Source: Clavibacter michiganensis (GTDB lineage: Bacteria; Actinomycetota; Actinomycetes; Actinomycetales; Microbacteriaceae). From it: DNA of 64,000 bases. The position numbers and the translations under genes were made by a program. A model generated the notes under the pieces. The model was given only the letters and a program-made list of their open reading frames with translations, was not told the origin of the DNA and did not search any database. Positions 63,126-64,000 of the stretch are shown here, in pieces (within the stretch, counting starts at the first letter, position 1; every line of letters begins with the position of its first letter). Where the stretch lies: contig NZ_CP080437.1 of the NCBI RefSeq assembly GCF_021216655.1, forward strand, positions 2,356,001-2,420,000. The letters run 5' to 3'.

Positions 63126-64000
63126 TCAGCCCTTGATCGCGCCTTGCATCACGCCGGCGACGAGCTGCTTGCCGAGGATGAGGAAGAGGACCAGCAGCGG
63201 CACGATCGACACGAGGACGCCCGTCATGATCAACGGGATGTCCTTGAAGAACCCGGTCTGCAGCAGCTGGAGCGCGACCGGCAGGGTGGGGTTCTGCGGT
63301 CCGAGGACGATGGCAGGCCAGAAGTAGTTCGTCCACGCGCCGATGAAGCTGAACAGCCCCAGCATCGACGCGGCAGGACGGACAGCGGGGAGCGCGATCG
63401 ACCAGAACGTGCGGAAGGTGGACGCGCCGTCGATGCGAGCCGCTTCGATCAGCTCGAAGGGCAGCGCCGCCGACAGGTACTGCGTCATCCAGAAGACTCC
63501 GAACGCGGTGACGATCCCGGGCAGGATGACCGCCCAGAGGTTGCCGACGAGTCCCAGTTCGCGCATCACGATGTACAGCGGGACGACGCCGAGCTGAGTG
63601 GGGACGGCAAGGGTCGCCACCACGATCGCAAGCAGAGGAACCTGGCCACGGAAGCGGAGCTTCGCGAAGGCGAAACCGGCGAGGGTGGAGAAGAAGACGA
63701 CGGCCACCGCGGTGACGGCGGAGACGAAGAATGAGTTCCACGCCGCCTTCATCAAGTCGATGTCGGACTGGAAGAGCCTAGTGAGGTTGTTGACGAGTTC
63801 TCCACCTGGGATGGCGGAGGGGATGGGATTCTGCGCGACCTCGGCTGAAGTGTTCGAGGCGAGAAGGAAGGTGTAGTAGAGGGGCAGCACCGAGATGAGG
63901 ATGACAGCACCGAGGACCGCGTAGGTGACCCACTTCGGCTTGTCCCCGGTGGCGCCCTTGTCGCGCCTCTTGGAGGCGGATCTCGCAGCGCCGGGACCGG
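63126..64000 (-). CDS. Carbohydrate ABC transporter permease (MalG/CUT1 type), 5' end outside the window
   Basis: At least 291 residues are visible; the frame is open to the window edge. N-terminal basic region (ARSASKRRDKGATGDKPKW) then the first helix (VTYAVLGAVILISVLPLYYT). Six membrane segments are present with the EAA loop ELIEAARIDGASTFRTFWSI before the fourth cytoplasmic turn, and the C-terminus LGKQLVAGVMQGAIKG typical of MalG-like permeases. It would import oligosaccharides or glycosides using a solute-binding protein, a second permease and an ATPase expected beyond the window. It leads into the two GH3 genes. Confidence 0.9.
   Translation of the reverse strand, partial: GPGAARSASKRRDKGATGDKPKWVTYAVLGAVILISVLPLYYTFLLASNTSAEVAQNPIPSAIPGGELVNNLTRLFQSDIDLMKAAWNSFFVSAVTAVAVVFFSTLAGFAFAKLRFRGQVPLLAIVVATLAVPTQLGVVPLYIVMRELGLVGNLWAVILPGIVTAFGVFWMTQYLSAALPFELIEAARIDGASTFRTFWSIALPAVRPAASMLGLFSFIGAWTNYFWPAIVLGPQNPTLPVALQLLQTGFFKDIPLIMTGVLVSIVPLLVLFLILGKQLVAGVMQGAIKG

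Overview
The window reads as an actinobacterial pathogenicity island, most probably from a tomato- or potato-type Clavibacter (Microbacteriaceae). I base this on high GC, on several secreted Chp/Pat-1-type and Ppa-type serine proteases, on a family 3 pectate lyase, and on a subtilase and glycoside hydrolases. From memory this combination resembles the chp/tomA island of Clavibacter michiganensis. No tomatinase gene is inside the window, and the species is an inference.

Layout. 0-3.6 kb: small mobile-element genes, a CopG-type antitoxin with a broken toxin, a transglutaminase-like gene, and a decayed ParB tail. 3.9-14.7 kb: secreted functions, namely a NagZ-like GH3, a Ppa-like protein that has lost its catalytic His, a pectate lyase, two Chp proteases, a hydrophobic secreted protein, a small secreted protein and resolvase remnants. 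14.8-27.2 kb: plasmid or ICE-like cargo, with an AbiEi/AbiEii toxin-antitoxin pair, many small genes, a third intact Chp protease, a VbhA-like/Fic pair and a ParB-family protein. 27.2-35.9 kb: a frameshifted chp gene, an SSB fusion, a secreted HNH-type nuclease, a HAD/kinase pair, a parAB-like cassette with repeats, an AAA ATPase and a LamG remnant. 35.9-43.9 kb: nhaA, a large subtilase with an early stop, and fragments of isocitrate dehydrogenase and CoA-disulfide reductase around a second catalytically degenerate Ppa protein. 44.3-50.6 kb: a metallo-beta-lactamase-fold hydrolase divergent from an acyl-CoA ligase, then a divergent tmRNA (ssrA). 51.2-55 kb: an intact Ppa protease, broken secreted-protein genes and a paralogue of the small secreted protein. 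55.1-57.6 kb: a reactive-sulfur operon (CoA-disulfide reductase with rhodanese, a single rhodanese, and a CstR-like repressor) with a CsoR-type operator. 57.9-64 kb: a minus-strand sugar operon (ABC permease, two GH3 enzymes, SDR).

How it fits together. The proteases, pectate lyase, subtilase and GH3 enzymes would act outside the cell on plant wall, protein and glycoside targets, and the sugar operon would take up and hydrolyse released glycosides. The partition, SSB, ATPase, TA and resolvase genes look like residues of plasmids or integrative elements that carried the cargo. Decay is extensive: at least fifteen genes are frameshifted, carry in-frame stops or are fragments. Some breaks lie in homopolymers and could be assembly errors, but the in-frame nonsense codons are substitutions and look real.

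Most interesting: (i) near-palindromic, resolvase-site-like repeats around the pectate lyase and one chp gene and just upstream of a dead resolvase; (ii) a chp gene switched out of frame by a three-copy pentanucleotide repeat; (iii) two Ppa-family proteins without a full catalytic triad; (iv) a pair of distant small secreted paralogues; (v) an island-borne tmRNA with an unusual tag peptide. All calls come from reading the sequence; no database search was possible.
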